A program made the translations under genes and the position numbers. A DNA stretch of 64,000 nucleotides from positions 62,001 through 126,000 of the forward strand of contig SCQU01000013.1 in the NCBI GenBank assembly GCA_004299555.1. The letters run 5' to 3'. The stretch is from Rhodanobacteraceae bacterium (GTDB lineage Bacteria > Pseudomonadota > Gammaproteobacteria > Xanthomonadales > Rhodanobacteraceae). The number at the start of each line of letters is the position of its first letter. Positions within the stretch are counted from its first letter, which is position 1. Below the pieces are notes generated by a model. That model was not told where the DNA came from and ran no database searches. It saw nothing but the letters and a program-made list of their open reading frames with translations. This document shows, one piece after another, positions 25,917 to 34,710 of the stretch.

Positions 25917-27743
25917 TCAAGCCACGCGGGTAAAGCCGTCCCGGCTCCACGCTTCGGAGCCCACACCATGATGGACGGTAAACAGGCCATCGGGGTCGTA
26001 CCGTTGCTTGACCTGCTGCAGCCGCGTGTAGTTCGTGCCCCAGTACGCACGCTGCCAATCCTTGAGGGAGTAATCGCTTTCGGAAACGTAGGACCCGGCG
26101 TCGGGTACAAGCTGGTACAACACGTCCATCATCCGCGCGCTGGCCGCGGCATCGTGGCGTGCGGCCGCAAGATCGGGTTCGTGACCCTTGATACCTGGAA
26201 AAGCCGGCCCCTCGCCGCTGCCGGTGATCACCAACGCGAACGCATCCAGAACCTGTGGATTCGTCGCCGTATCACGCGTCGCGTTGATCAGTTCTTTCCG
26301 CCCACCCGCCAGCCCCTTGTTGAAGTGCAACGCGAAGCCCCATTGCTGGCTCGCGGCAAACAGTGTGTCAGCGAGATCTTTTTGATGGCTGGGCTGCAGC
26401 AAACCCTGGGGCAACCACGCGGAACCGCTGCTGTAAAGGTATTGCCCGGACTGTCCGGCATCGCCTTTCCAGACGATGTTGTCGAACGCAGCGCCGCTGC
26501 GTGGATCGTGAAGCACGGCGTCGGAGAACAGGCGCAGCACCAATGGACTCCACATCACCCGCGCCGGGAACACCTTCACTGCAGGTGCGTGCATGAACGA
26601 GTAATCGTGCGGGGATGCCCGCACGAAGTCGAAGAAAGGTTTCCAAGCGGCTTCCGCCTGCGTCTTGTCCAACCCCTGGATCGCCATGCTGATGCGCAGC
26701 GTGTTGCCGCCTTCGAAATGCACCGTCTCGCCCCAATGCGGATTGAACAGGTGCTCGCGATAGTGGGCGATAAAACGTTCAATCAAACGTCGATAAGCGG
26801 CGCCGGACTTGGCCATCACCGACGCGTCGATGGCGCCGAACGATTCCGGCAACGCATGCGTACGCAGGGTAAGTCGCGTGATCACGCCGAAACTTCCGCC
26901 ACCGCCGCCCTTGAGCGCCCAGAACAGGTCGGGATCGTTGCAAGCATTGACGATACGAACCTTGCCGTCGGCGGTGACGACTTCGGCCTCCAGCAGGTTT
27001 GCTGCCGCAGTGCCGTACTGCTTCGACCAACTGCCAAAGCCGCCGCTTGCGACCAGCCCCGCAACGCCGACCGTCAAGCAGCCACCGCCCTGGACGTAAC
27101 GCCCGCCCCACGGCGTCACCGCGTCATATACACGGCCCCAGATTTGCCCCGCGCCCACACTGACCGCCGGCTGCGGAGCGATTTTTCCCGCGCAACCCTG
27201 CGGCACGAACGCGTCGTGCAGCGCAATTTCATCCATGGGGTGCGTCCAGATCAGCAGCGAGTCCGGCGCGTCGGAAGTACCCTGGTAACTGTGTCCTGCG
27301 CCTTTCACCACCAGCCGCAACTTGTGCTCGCGGGCGAAGCTCACCGCGGCGGCCACGTCGGCCGCGCTTTTGGCAGCGACGGCGTAGGCACTCGGCCGTG
27401 ACGTCCACGCATCCGCCCAGCCGGAGGTCTGCGTCAGGTTGGCATGGTTGAGGATGTAGTACGGATTCCGGATCGCCTTGAAGAAATCCGTGCACGCCTT
27501 GCCTGAAGGGTCCGCACGACACGCAGCCAAGGGATCTGCAAGTTTGTGCAACCGAGCGCCGACTTGCCGGTTCAAACCATTCCATTGCGCAGTTGAAGGC
27601 CAGCCAGCCTCGCCCGGACGCACGCGCCGCAGCGTACCTGCAATCGCAGCGGTGGTGGCCCACGCCGCCTCCGGCAAGCCCGCCAGCAAGGCACCAAACA
27701 CCGGCGCGCCGGTGATCCATTTCAGCAACGTGCGTCGCTTCAC
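25917..27743 (-). CDS. Exported berberine-bridge-like FAD oxidoreductase (predicted bicovalent flavin)
   Basis: A 608-residue flavoprotein of the PCMH/BBE type. A Tat-like leader (MKRRTLLKWITG..., cleavage near AWA) suggests export after folding. The FAD domain has GAGHSYQGT with H151 at the 8-alpha-histidyl position and QGGGCLTVGVAG with C222 at the 6-S-cysteinyl position, so both links of a bicovalent flavin are possible. The C-terminal BBE segment (AYWGTNYTRLQQVKQRYDPD) is intact. Members oxidise sugars, alcohols or alkaloids; the substrate here is unknown. It follows the fsr-like gene after 54 bases. Confidence 0.82.
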   Translation of the reverse strand: MKRRTLLKWITGAPVFGALLAGLPEAAWATTAAIAGTLRRVRPGEAGWPSTAQWNGLNRQVGARLHKLADPLAACRADPSGKACTDFFKAIRNPYYILNHANLTQTSGWADAWTSRPSAYAVAAKSAADVAAAVSFAREHKLRLVVKGAGHSYQGTSDAPDSLLIWTHPMDEIALHDAFVPQGCAGKIAPQPAVSVGAGQIWGRVYDAVTPWGGRYVQGGGCLTVGVAGLVASGGFGSWSKQYGTAAANLLEAEVVTADGKVRIVNACNDPDLFWALKGGGGGSFGVITRLTLRTHALPESFGAIDASVMAKSGAAYRRLIERFIAHYREHLFNPHWGETVHFEGGNTLRISMAIQGLDKTQAEAAWKPFFDFVRASPHDYSFMHAPAVKVFPARVMWSPLVLRLFSDAVLHDPRSGAAFDNIVWKGDAGQSGQYLYSSGSAWLPQGLLQPSHQKDLADTLFAASQQWGFALHFNKGLAGGRKELINATRDTATNPQVLDAFALVITGSGEGPAFPGIKGHEPDLAAARHDAAASARMMDVLYQLVPDAGSYVSESDYSLKDWQRAYWGTNYTRLQQVKQRYDPDGLFTVHHGVGSEAWSRDGFTRVA

Positions 27744-27797
27744 CGTGCCACCCTTCGGCGGGAAATGGGCGGAGCATACCGAAACCCGCAGCGGGTT

Positions 27798-29147
27798 TCA
27801 GGTGGCGGTTGGCACCTGCATCCCCGTCTGCTCGGGTGGGCGCACGTCGGGCAGGAATACCGCAAGCAGCCCGAGCAGCGGCAGGAACGCGCACACCTGG
27901 TACACGAACACGATGCCGAAGTAGTCGGCGATGATTCCAAGCACCGCCGCGCCGAGCCCACCCAGGCCGAAACTGAAGCCGTAGAACAATCCCGAGATCA
28001 TGCCGATCCGGTGGGTAAGCATGTCCTGCGCGTACACGATGATCGCGGGGAACGCCGACGCCAGCACCAGGCCAATCACGACGGACAGGCCAACGGTGGC
28101 GCCGAGGCCAACATAGGGCAACACCAGCGTGAACGGCGCGCACCCCAGGATCGAAAACCAGATCACCCGCTTGCGTCCGATCCGGTCACCCAGCGGGCCG
28201 CCGATCAGGGTGCCGACCGCCACCGCAAGCAGAAACACCCCCAGCAGGTTCGCCGACGCGTGGGCGGTCAAATGGAAGCGGTGGATCAGGAAGAACTCGT
28301 AGTAGCTCGAAATGCTCGCGAGATAAAAGAACTTCGAAAACATCAACGTGAACAGGATGGCAACCGTATGCCGTACCACCGGTTTCGGATAGCGCCGCGC
28401 GGCCTCGCCGGCTGCGCGCCTGGGCTGGCGCAGGTCAAGGTGATGGCTGTACCAGCGGCTGACCTGCAGCAGGATGACGATGGCGGCCAACGCCGCCAGG
28501 CCGAACCACGCGATGTGCGAGCGGCCCGCGATGCCGTAGCGCAGGACCGCCGCCGCGGCCAGGAGCGGCCCCAGCGCCTGGCCAAGGTTGCCGCCAATCT
28601 GGAACAGCGATTGGGCCAGCCCGTAGCGCCCTCCGGACGCGGCGCGCGCCGCCTGCGAGGACTGCGGGTGGAACACCGAGGAACCGCAGCCGATCAGGCC
28701 CACCGCGAGCAGCAGCACCGGATAGGACGGCGCCACCGACAGCAGCAACAATCCCGCCAGCGTGAAGCACATGCCAACCGGCGTCGCGTAGGGCAGCGGG
28801 TATTTGTCGGTGACCGCGCCAACGATCGGTTGCAGCAGCGACGCCGTCAGCTGGAACGTCAGCGTGATCGCGCCAATCTGGATGAAATTGAGATCGAACT
28901 GGCCCTGCAGCAGCGGATAGATCGTGACGATCAGCGACTGCATCATGTCGTTCAGCATGTGCGCCGAACTGACGCCCGCCAGCACGCTGAAGTAGGTGTG
29001 CCGCGCGCGGCCCGCCGCGTGCGAACCCGCCTCGCTCGGGCCGGTCAACCCGGCTGGGTTTGCATCAGCCACGACGGTATCCACATTGGCGCTGCCCTCG
29101 CGGGCCACGGGCGGAGTGCTGCACGCACGCGCGTAGCAGCGCGCCAT
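27798..29147 (-). CDS. fsr: MFS efflux protein, fosmidomycin-resistance (Fsr) type
   Basis: A transporter of about 449 residues with 12 hydrophobic helices. It matches Fsr closely in stretches such as HMLNDMMQSLIVTIYPLLQ, TLTFQLTASLLQPIVGAVTD and GCGSSVFHPQSSQAARAASG. The start is uncertain; the ATG at 29147 gives a polar N-terminal tail of about 48 residues before helix 1. It probably exports a phosphonate or another drug-like compound. Confidence 0.88.
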   Translation of the reverse strand: MARCYARACSTPPVAREGSANVDTVVADANPAGLTGPSEAGSHAAGRARHTYFSVLAGVSSAHMLNDMMQSLIVTIYPLLQGQFDLNFIQIGAITLTFQLTASLLQPIVGAVTDKYPLPYATPVGMCFTLAGLLLLSVAPSYPVLLLAVGLIGCGSSVFHPQSSQAARAASGGRYGLAQSLFQIGGNLGQALGPLLAAAAVLRYGIAGRSHIAWFGLAALAAIVILLQVSRWYSHHLDLRQPRRAAGEAARRYPKPVVRHTVAILFTLMFSKFFYLASISSYYEFFLIHRFHLTAHASANLLGVFLLAVAVGTLIGGPLGDRIGRKRVIWFSILGCAPFTLVLPYVGLGATVGLSVVIGLVLASAFPAIIVYAQDMLTHRIGMISGLFYGFSFGLGGLGAAVLGIIADYFGIVFVYQVCAFLPLLGLLAVFLPDVRPPEQTGMQVPTAT

Positions 29148-29219
29148 TATCGCAGCGTGGGCCGCACGCGTCTGCATGGCCGGTCGCAGCTGCGCCGCCC
29201 GCCGCGGCGCCCACTGGGT

Positions 29220-29780
29220 TCAGCCGTGCGCCGCCTGGCCCTTGAGGTACGCCCGGGTCGCTGCATCCGGCTTGCCAAGCCAGGTCAGCTTTTGTACCGA
29301 GGCACCGGCCGTGCCGGACGACTCGATGAACAACCCCTGCATCGTGTGCGCCACGGGGTTCACCAGCAGGTACAGCTGGCCATCCGCGCACGCGGACGTC
29401 TGGCAGGCATGCGCCAGCCACACGGTCTGGCCATCAAGTTGAACCTTGCTGGATGGCGTGTTGGTGCCACCACCCGTCCTGGCCCAATCCGGCAGGGATG
29501 CTGCGCCGTCCATCGCCGCAAATGTCTGCTGGAAACTCGGCCGTTGCATGATCGTGCCGAGGGCCGGCCCAGTCGCAGGCGGCGCAACGGTGGTCGCTGC
29601 GGACGCCCCGGCCGCTGGCGCGGCCTGCATGGGAATGGCCGATGCGGCAGGCGTCTGACTGGGTGTAGTCGGGGCCGGCGTGGCCGGCGTCGATGTGGCC
29701 GGCGCCTGGTTCGGGTTTGAACACGCAGCGCACGCCGCGCCCAGCAAGGCAACCACGGACAGCTTCACGATGAGGTTCAT
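29220..29780 (-). CDS. Ivy-like lysozyme-inhibitor lipoprotein
   Basis: A 186-residue exported protein, probably a lipoprotein: a hydrophobic leader ends at C17 or C20 (LLGAACAACSN), although the lipobox is imperfect. A Pro/Ala/Thr-rich linker (21-70) is followed by an Ivy-type domain. The loop HACQTSAC (C126-C131) corresponds to the CKPHDC lysozyme-blocking loop of E. coli Ivy, but its charged centre is not conserved, and LTWLGKPDAATRAYLK matches the Ivy end. It would protect cell-wall peptidoglycan from C-type lysozyme. Confidence 0.65.
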   Translation of the reverse strand: MNLIVKLSVVALLGAACAACSNPNQAPATSTPATPAPTTPSQTPAASAIPMQAAPAAGASAATTVAPPATGPALGTIMQRPSFQQTFAAMDGAASLPDWARTGGGTNTPSSKVQLDGQTVWLAHACQTSACADGQLYLLVNPVAHTMQGLFIESSGTAGASVQKLTWLGKPDAATRAYLKGQAAHG

Positions 29781-29875
29781 GTCGTCTCCAGGTGGATGGA
29801 TGGCGCCGTCCGTGACCGCCGGTAAACCGGAATTGGATGCGACCACACCGCACATGGTGCCGTCACGGCATCGGG

Positions 29876-32143
29876 TCAGGCCAGCCTGTCGGCAGCGGCC
29901 ACGATATCGGCCTCGCCCGGCAGCACCAAAAGGGCCGCACCGGCGAGTGGCGTATAGGTGTCGACGCCGACCACGCGCGCGAGTGGGGTCGCGCCAAGGC
30001 CGCCCTCGACCAGCGCGGTGATGATGCCCTCGCCAACGCCGGCGCTCTTGCGGCCTTCGTCCAGCACGATGACGCGTTTGGCGCCCCGCGCCTGCTGCAC
30101 GATGAACCTGTCATTCAGCGGCACCAGCCAGCGCAGATCCACCACACGCACCTTCCACTTGTGCTGCTGTTCGATGGCCCGTGCTGCGCGCAGCGCCATC
30201 GGCACGCCGTTGCCAAAGGTGAAGACCACAAGGTCATTGGCCTTCGCGTTGTAGACGCGGCCTTCGCCCAACGGCATCGCCGCGCCGGGTGCGGGATAGG
30301 CAAATTGCCACGCGCCATCACCGTGCGCGTAGAGGTCTTTGGTCATGTACAGCGCGATCGGTTCGAGGAACGCGCACACCCGGCCATCGACCTTGCACAG
30401 CGCGGCCAGCGTGCGCAGCATCGATGCCGCGTCATCGCCACGCGACGGACAGCCGACCACGAGGCCCGGGATGTCGCGCAGCGCAGCGATCGAGTTGTCG
30501 TTGTGGAAGTGCCCGCCGAAACCACGCTGGTACCCCAGCGAGGCAATCCGCACCAGGAGCGGGTTGCGATACTGGTTGTTGGAGAAAAACTGCAGCGAAC
30601 ACGCCTCGCCGCGAATCTGGTCAAGCGCGTTGTGCAGGTAGGCAAGGTACTGGATCTCGGGGATCGGCAGCATCCCCATGTTGGCGTAGCCCTGCGCCAG
30701 CCCGAGGATCGTGGTTTCATCCAGCAGCGTGTTGAACACGCGCGCGCCCTTGAATGCCTTGTAGAGCCCCTTGCTGACGGTATAAACGCCGCCCTTCTGC
30801 GCCACGTCCTCGCCAAACAACAGCGATTCCGGATACTTGGCCATGAGGTCGTGCAGGGCCGAGTTGATGACCAGCGCCAGGTGCCGCGGCGGCAACTTCT
30901 CGGGCAGCCTGTCTTGGCCGCCAAATACCTCCGAGCGCGCCGCCGCATAGTCGGCGCGCTCGGCCTCGGCCTTCACCGCGTTCGGCGTGTAGGGCGCCAG
31001 TGGCGCCACCACCTCCTCCAGCGTGGTGAGCTTTGGCCGGTGGTCGGCGGCGTCGGCCGCGGCAAAGCAGCGCTTGCGGATCGCCTCGTATTCGTCCAGT
31101 AGGGCTTGCTGCGCGTACAGTCCGGATTCCAGCGCGATCGTGGCCGAACGCAACAGCGGGTCACCCGCTTCCAGAGCCATCAATTCTTCGAAGCTGCGCC
31201 ACTCGATCTCGAAATCCGTGCCCGCGTGCCCGGTCAGGCGCGCAGTCTTCAGATGCAGGAACGTCGGCCGGCGGGTGCTGCGGCAGTGGTCGATCGCGCG
31301 CTGCACCTGCGCATAGCCCGCCGCCAGATCCAGCCCGTCGGCAAAGAAATAGTCAAGATCACGGCGCCCCGAAAAATTGTTGGCGATCCAGCCCGATGGC
31401 GTCTTGACCGAAATGCCGATGCCGTTGTCCTCGCATACAAACAGCACCGGTGCCGGCAGGCGCTGGTAGGCCGTCCACCCCGCCGCGTTGAATGCGGTCT
31501 GCGCGGTCGCATGATTGCTGGACGCATCGCCGAAGGAACAGATGACGATGGAATCATTCGGGATCGGCAACTCGTGGCCGATGCGCTGGGCCTGCTCGAT
31601 CGCGATCGCGGTGCCAAGCGCCTTGGGCAGGTGCGAGGCAATGGTCGAGGTTTGTGGCAGCACCCACAAGGGCTTGGAACCCCACACCTTGTGCCGTCCG
31701 CCGGAAGCCGGATCTTCCTTGCTGGCCGCGAACGAGAGCGCCGAGTCCACGACCGGATCCATCCCCGGCAGCTTGCGGAAACGCTCGGCCATGAACGCGC
31801 CCGAGCGGTAGTGCAGGAACGCGGGATCGGTGTAGCGCGTCAGCCGCGCCACCATCGCGTTGCCTTCGTGACCCGAGGAACCAATGGTGTAGAACACCTT
31901 GTTCTGCACGCGCAGCACGCGCGCCATCAAATCGAGATGCCGCGAGATCAGCTGCGACTCGAGCAGTTCGCGAAAATCCCGTGCCGTGCAGGCGCTGCCC
32001 GGCAGCACCGGCGCATCCTCACGCGGAGCGGCGCGCGCCTCACCGTGCCAATGGGCAACGAAGTCGGTGAAATTCGCATCGACGATCTCGGCGCGATTGA
32101 AGCCCTTTTGGCGGGCCGGTATGGGGGTCTTGGCGGTGTTCAT
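29876..32143 (-). CDS. Fused alpha-beta E1 component of a 2-oxoacid dehydrogenase
   Basis: A 755-residue thiamine-diphosphate enzyme in which the E1 alpha part (about 1-390) and beta part (about 410-755) are fused. The ThDP motif is FGDASSNHATAQTAFNAAGW (near residue 200-220), the alpha part has HYRSGAFMAERF, and the beta part has FGEDVAQKGGVYTVSKGL and the conserved EPIALYMTKDLY region. It resembles branched-chain 2-oxoacid dehydrogenase E1. No E2 or E3 gene is in the window, so its complex partner must be elsewhere. It begins 13 bases after the GNAT gene. Confidence 0.85.
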   Translation of the reverse strand: MNTAKTPIPARQKGFNRAEIVDANFTDFVAHWHGEARAAPREDAPVLPGSACTARDFRELLESQLISRHLDLMARVLRVQNKVFYTIGSSGHEGNAMVARLTRYTDPAFLHYRSGAFMAERFRKLPGMDPVVDSALSFAASKEDPASGGRHKVWGSKPLWVLPQTSTIASHLPKALGTAIAIEQAQRIGHELPIPNDSIVICSFGDASSNHATAQTAFNAAGWTAYQRLPAPVLFVCEDNGIGISVKTPSGWIANNFSGRRDLDYFFADGLDLAAGYAQVQRAIDHCRSTRRPTFLHLKTARLTGHAGTDFEIEWRSFEELMALEAGDPLLRSATIALESGLYAQQALLDEYEAIRKRCFAAADAADHRPKLTTLEEVVAPLAPYTPNAVKAEAERADYAAARSEVFGGQDRLPEKLPPRHLALVINSALHDLMAKYPESLLFGEDVAQKGGVYTVSKGLYKAFKGARVFNTLLDETTILGLAQGYANMGMLPIPEIQYLAYLHNALDQIRGEACSLQFFSNNQYRNPLLVRIASLGYQRGFGGHFHNDNSIAALRDIPGLVVGCPSRGDDAASMLRTLAALCKVDGRVCAFLEPIALYMTKDLYAHGDGAWQFAYPAPGAAMPLGEGRVYNAKANDLVVFTFGNGVPMALRAARAIEQQHKWKVRVVDLRWLVPLNDRFIVQQARGAKRVIVLDEGRKSAGVGEGIITALVEGGLGATPLARVVGVDTYTPLAGAALLVLPGEADIVAAADRLA

Positions 32144-32156
32144 GTCGGTGGAAAAC

Positions 32157-32714
32157 TCACTGCGCGCGGCGCGCGAACCATTCCTCGCGGGACTGGGCCC
32201 AGATTTCGACGGGCTCTTCGTCGTACGGCGCGGGCATCTTCCCCGGCCCCCGTTTCACCGAGCCCAGTTTGCGTGCGACTTGTTGCGAGGCGATATTGTC
32301 CGCCGCGATGCAGTGGATGATCTCATCCCAGCCAAGCTTCGTGAACGCCCAATCCGTGGCGGCGGTTGCAGCTTCCGCCGCATAGCCCCGGCCCCACGCC
32401 GCACGCGCCAGCGTCCAGCCGATCTCGGTACCCGGCCAGCCTGCGTGCCGCAATGGGCCAACCCGACCGATCCACTGGCCCTCGTCCTTGCGGATCACCG
32501 AAAACGGCGCAAACCCGAGTACATGCCATGAGCCGATCGTGGCCAGCAGGTTTTTCCAGACGGTGAAACGCGGTTGCACGCCACCGAGATACCGCATGAC
32601 CTCGGCGTCGCCGCCCACCGCGGCCCACGCCTCGAAATCATCGCGGCACGGCACGCGCAGGATCAACCGCGCAGTTTCCAGCATCGGCGGCGGCGATGGC
32701 ATCGCGTCCGACAT
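32157..32714 (-). CDS. GNAT acetyltransferase (RimJ/Acetyltransf_3 type)
   Basis: A 185-residue acetyl-CoA-dependent acetyltransferase. The first strand reads ETARLILRVPCRDDFEAW and the acetyl-CoA region includes GWTLARAAWGRGYAAEAATA, the usual R-G-x-G-x-A arrangement. Acceptor unknown; related proteins modify ribosomal protein N-termini or small molecules. It lies between the pilin-like gene and the E1 gene with 14- and 13-base gaps. Confidence 0.83.
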   Translation of the reverse strand: MSDAMPSPPPMLETARLILRVPCRDDFEAWAAVGGDAEVMRYLGGVQPRFTVWKNLLATIGSWHVLGFAPFSVIRKDEGQWIGRVGPLRHAGWPGTEIGWTLARAAWGRGYAAEAATAATDWAFTKLGWDEIIHCIAADNIASQQVARKLGSVKRGPGKMPAPYDEEPVEIWAQSREEWFARRAQ

Positions 32715-32728
32715 CGCGGCTTACTGGC

Positions 32729-33166
32729 TTACTGGCTGACTGGGTGGTAGGTGCATTCCGGCGCCGCCGTGGCAATGTCGGGAATATTGGGGCTGTAACA
32801 GGTGTACTTGACGCCCTTCTTGCCCTGCTTGTCAGTGACGATCTGCGGTACCAGCTGAATGATGCCATTGCCGATTCCCACGGCCGGAGTCAGGTACACA
32901 TTGATCACGCCACCTTGGCTGACCAGGATCGCGCTGACTTCCTGGCTGCCAAGCTGGTTGGCCGGCGCAAGGTGCGCTTGCGCGTTGCTGGACGGCGGCG
33001 TCGGGTTTGCCAGCATGGCGTTGGCCACGCCCATCTTGGCCAGCGCCAGCTTCAGCGAAGTCAGCGCCAGGTGCATCTCGTTGGCATTGATGGCCGCCAT
33101 CGCGCCGCCGGACGCAAGCGCCGCGCCAACAGCCACGCCAACCAGTAGTTTCGTCCGCAGTGTCAT
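32729..33166 (-). CDS. Orphan protein with a type IV pilin-like globular domain and a Sec leader
   Basis: A 145-residue protein. The first 25 residues form an ordinary Sec signal peptide (MTLRTKLLVGVAVGAALASG, then GAMAA), not a prepilin leader with a Gly-Phe cut site. After a short helix comes a domain resembling the C-terminal half of type IVa pilins: EVSAILVSQGGVINVYL, a run of hydrophobic strands, and a C123-C138 pair fitting the pilin D-loop disulfide. No pilus assembly genes are nearby. The pilin relationship is by pattern only and is uncertain. Confidence 0.5.
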   Translation of the reverse strand: MTLRTKLLVGVAVGAALASGGAMAAINANEMHLALTSLKLALAKMGVANAMLANPTPPSSNAQAHLAPANQLGSQEVSAILVSQGGVINVYLTPAVGIGNGIIQLVPQIVTDKQGKKGVKYTCYSPNIPDIATAAPECTYHPVSQ

Positions 33167-33222
33167 TGCAAAGTCCTCGCCATGGTTGCCCGCCGAGGCC
33201 CGGCGGTGCGATCAAGCCAGAA

Positions 33223-34395
33223 TCAGAACGCGTTGATCCCGGTCAGTTCCCGGCCCACCACCAGCTGGTGCACCGTCTGCGTGCCTTCGTAGGTCACCAC
33301 CGATTCCAGATTCAGGGCGTGGCGGATCGCAACGTGCTCGGTGGTAATCCCGGCACCACCCAGGATGTCGCGGCATTCGCGCGCCACGTCGAGCGCCATG
33401 CGCACGTTGTTCCACTTCGCAAGCGAAATCTGGGCCGGCTGCAACTTGCCGGAATCCTTCAGGCGGCCCAGCCGCAGCGCCAGCAACTGCGCCGTCGTGA
33501 TGCGGCGCGCGATATCCGCCAGCTTCAACTGGATGCTCTGGTTGGCCGCGAGCGGGCGCCCGAACAGCACGCGTTCGGCGGTGTAGTCCAGTACCTCCTT
33601 CAGGCACGCTTGCGCCGCACCGAGCGGCCCCCAGCTGATGCCAAAGCGTGCGGAATCAAGGCAACTCAACGGACCGCGCAACCCCTTCACGTTCGGCAGC
33701 ATCGCACTGGCCGGCACGCGCACGTCGTCCAGAAACAGGGCACTCGTGACCGATGCCCGCAGGCTCATCTTCTTGTGGATTTCCTGCGCGGCGAAACCCT
33801 TGGTCTTGGTTGGTACCAAAAACCCGCGGATACCGTCGTCGGTCCTGGCCCACACCAGCGCAACCTGCGCGAGGTTGCCGTTGGTGATCCACATCTTGGC
33901 GCCGTTCAACACATAGTCGCTGCCATCCCTCCGGGCAGCGGTCTTCATGTTGGCCGGATCGGAGCCGCCGTGCGGTTCGGTCAGGCCGAAGCAGCCGATC
34001 ACCTCACCCCTGGCCATCCGCGGCAGGTACTCGCGCTTTTGCTCGTCGCTGCCGAAGGCAAAGATCGGATACATCACCAGGGACGACTGCACGGACGCAA
34101 AACTGCGCAGCCCGGAATCGCCGCGCTCGAGTTCCTGGCAGATCAACCCGTAGCTGACCTGGTTCATGTCCGAGCCGCCGTACGCGGCCGGCAGCGTCGC
34201 GCCCAGCAAGCCAAGGCCGGCAATATCCGGGATCAATTCGGTCGGAAAACGCGCCTGATCAAAACAGTCGCCGATGATCGGCAGCGCCTTGTCATCGACA
34301 AAGCGTGCAACCGAATCCTGCACCATGCGTTCCTCGTCGGTGAGCAGCGCGCGAATGTCGTACAGATCGAGCGGATTGAGGCGGACGGCGGGCAT
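33223..34395 (-). CDS. gcdH: Glutaryl-CoA dehydrogenase
   Basis: A 390-residue FAD acyl-CoA dehydrogenase that oxidises and decarboxylates glutaryl-CoA to crotonyl-CoA in lysine, hydroxylysine and tryptophan breakdown. It closely resembles GCDH: SGLRSFASVQSSLVMYPI includes the substrate-carboxylate Arg region, and CFGLTEPHGGSDP, MWITNG and RDILGGAGI follow. The catalytic Glu lies in VVTYEGTQTVHQL. The start ATG at 34395 gives the normal GCDH length. A short inverted repeat (34412-34427) lies in its leader. Confidence 0.9.
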   Translation of the reverse strand: MPAVRLNPLDLYDIRALLTDEERMVQDSVARFVDDKALPIIGDCFDQARFPTELIPDIAGLGLLGATLPAAYGGSDMNQVSYGLICQELERGDSGLRSFASVQSSLVMYPIFAFGSDEQKREYLPRMARGEVIGCFGLTEPHGGSDPANMKTAARRDGSDYVLNGAKMWITNGNLAQVALVWARTDDGIRGFLVPTKTKGFAAQEIHKKMSLRASVTSALFLDDVRVPASAMLPNVKGLRGPLSCLDSARFGISWGPLGAAQACLKEVLDYTAERVLFGRPLAANQSIQLKLADIARRITTAQLLALRLGRLKDSGKLQPAQISLAKWNNVRMALDVARECRDILGGAGITTEHVAIRHALNLESVVTYEGTQTVHQLVVGRELTGINAF

Positions 34396-34710
34396 GGGCG
34401 ATCCAGAAGTCGCGGCTGTGGAGCCGCCTAGTGTACCGCCTCGCCACACGGGCCGCCGCAGCTGCCGGGCCCAGCCCGCGGCCATTCGCCCACGGCGCAT
34501 CCAAAGCTCCGGCCATGTACGCCACGCGCATTCCGTGGCGCGCTCCGCGACGGGTGGAGGAATCGTGCTGCGCGGCGGCCCCGGAGGCATGGTCATCGTG
34601 GATTCTGGTTCACCCCCACACACAAGTATCAAAATCAACGCAGCGTGGACGCCCGGCCGGCTGCACCATCGACCATCGTGCCTGAAAATACGACACTGCG
34701 GGCCAGCCCC
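34396..34710. other. Intergenic region, 315 bases
   Basis: Spacer between the 5'-nucleotidase stop and the gcdH start, both on the minus strand. A GCGGCT/AGCCGC inverted repeat with a 4-base loop (34412-34427) sits about 17 bases upstream of gcdH in its leader. No gene or clear terminator was seen. Confidence 0.4.

Noticed and set aside
25968-29720. Long open frames on the plus strand opposite the BBE and fsr-like genes
   Set aside because: High GC keeps the antisense frames open; translations are Arg/His/Gln-rich with no family motifs, while the minus-strand proteins are clear.
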